Position numbers and translations under genes: made by a program. The notes under the pieces were generated by a model. It saw only the letters and a list, made by a program, of their open reading frames with translations, was not told the origin of the DNA and searched no databases. Below, in pieces: positions 7,077 to 7,311 of a stretch of DNA of 7,311 bases. Origin of the DNA: Lachnospiraceae bacterium (lineage in GTDB: Bacteria; Bacillota; Clostridia; Lachnospirales; Lachnospiraceae); contig DLYC01000237.1 in NCBI GenBank assembly GCA_003447895.1, positions 1 to 7,311 on the forward strand, given 5' to 3'. Positions within the stretch are counted from its first letter, which is position 1, and the number at the start of each line of letters is the position of its first letter.

Positions 7077-7147
7077 CCCCGGGAAAAAGATCAAAAACGT
7101 CCCGGTGAGCGAGCTCCCCGGCCCTTATTTTGATCTTTTTCCCGGGG
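7077..7147. repeat. 20-bp perfect inverted repeat with a nested hairpin
   Basis: CCCCGGGAAAAAGATCAAAA (7077-7096) is the exact inverse of 7128-7147. The 31-nt interval holds a second inverted repeat, CCGGTGAGC against GCTCCCCGG (7102-7121), with one mismatch. The A/T runs lie within the stem rather than after it, so it is not a standard intrinsic terminator, although it could slow or block transcription entering from either side. Confidence 0.75.
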
Positions 7148-7156
7148 TGCTGAATA

Positions 7157-7253
7157 ATAACATTTTCTATTTGATTGGGGCATGTTAATATGAGTTATGG
7201 GAGAAGCCGGCGGGCAACCGGACATCCAGGAATGGGGGGGCAAGGATATGAGC
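7157..7253 (+). promoter_or_regulatory. Leader region of the last gene; only weak promoter signals
   Basis: Between the palindromic element and the last gene there are about 97 nt. Possible promoter parts are TTGATT (7171-7176) with TTATGG (7195-7200) at 18 nt, or a TGT-TAATAT extended -10 (7183-7191); neither is convincing. CCGG at 7208-7211 and 7218-7221 can form a tiny hairpin. No riboswitch class could be recognised with confidence. Confidence 0.25.
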
Positions 7254-7311
7254 ATGGATTTCAACAAACTTGAAGATAAGATTCGCTTACTGACAACGGA
7301 AGGAATGGGGG
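7254..7311 (+). CDS. N-terminal fragment of an unidentified protein, 3'-partial
   Basis: An open frame starts at ATG 7254 and runs off the window (MDFNKLEDKIRLLTTEGMG). AAGGA at 7242-7246 lies 7 nt before this ATG. An in-frame ATG at 7248 would add Met-Ser, but AAGGA would then be only 1 nt away; the G-run at 7234-7240 could serve it instead. Nineteen residues are too few to assign a family. The start is mildly amphipathic with no signal peptide, suggesting a cytoplasmic protein. It is divergent from the VanZ-like gene, with the palindromic element between them. Confidence 0.6.
   Translation, partial: MDFNKLEDKIRLLTTEGMG

Larger units (their letters stand above)
7003..7156. repeat. Compound palindromic intergenic element with terminal inverted repeats
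   Basis: A 154-bp stretch bounded by TATTCAGCAC (7003-7012) and its exact inverse GTGCTGAATA (7147-7156). With one mismatch, which is a G-U pair in RNA, the ends match over 13 bp. Inside are two further strong inverted structures: a hairpin at 7014-7047 and a 20-bp perfect stem at 7077-7096/7128-7147. No open reading frame of any plausible length occurs. This is the architecture of a non-autonomous MITE-like or REP-like element, or of a structured RNA. Flanks carry TAAC on the left (6999-7002) and ATAAC on the right (7157-7161), which might be remnants of a target duplication, though this is weak. Family membership needs a genome search. Confidence 0.6.

Noticed and set aside
7077..7147. 20-bp stem as an intrinsic terminator
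   Set aside because: The T-run is inside the stem and no T-tract follows on either strand; no gene ends next to it.
6966..7160. CRISPR array or tRNA in the repeat-rich gap
   Set aside because: There are no regularly spaced direct repeats of constant length, and no tRNA cloverleaf with anticodon and TTC arms could be drawn.
7200..7235. GAAGCC..GGGCAACCGG stretch recalling the GCAACC segment of SAM riboswitches
   Set aside because: The surrounding helices and conserved blocks of the SAM-I class are missing, and the space between the palindromic element and the gene is too short.

Overview
The window looks like a piece of a chromosome from a gut-type Firmicute of class Clostridia, most likely a Lachnospiraceae-like organism. 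This is an inference from protein style: a BspA-type leucine-rich-repeat surface protein joined to a clostripain-like peptidase, a transglutaminase-like lipoprotein with a low-complexity acidic linker, and a VanZ-like membrane protein. GG-rich Shine-Dalgarno sites and fairly GC-rich coding DNA fit. No species can be named from the sequence alone.

Layout: (1) 1-3903, plus strand, the 3' part of a very large gene. It encodes the tail of a C11 (clostripain) peptidase-like region, a middle region, and two tandem modules of about 390-470 residues made of LRR_5/BspA repeats. The 5' end lies outside the window. (2) 3928-4623, plus strand, an IspD/TarI family cytidylyltransferase only 24 nt downstream, so probably in the same operon. 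(3) 4624-4739, a promoter-bearing gap with a TATAAT box and several short repeats. (4) 4740-6218, plus strand, a lipoprotein with a C-terminal transglutaminase-like domain whose Cys-His-Asp triad is visible. (5) 6263-6310, a perfect 22-bp stem with T-tracts on both strands, serving as a shared terminator for the convergent neighbours. (6) 6293-6895, minus strand, a VanZ-like membrane protein whose stop codon lies inside that terminator. (7) 6896-7253, a regulatory gap holding the vanZ-like promoter and a dense palindromic element of about 150-200 bp with near-perfect terminal inverted repeats. (8) 7254-7311, the first codons of an unidentified plus-strand gene.

The three largest complete or partial products (the LRR/C11 protein, the transglutaminase-like lipoprotein and the VanZ-like protein) are predicted to act at or outside the membrane. 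The cytidylyltransferase could feed either isoprenoid synthesis or a CDP-activated polyol for wall glycans. The theme is the cell envelope, but no single pathway linking all four genes can be shown. The best candidate for something undescribed is the compound palindromic element at 6966-7168, which is not explained by any gene.
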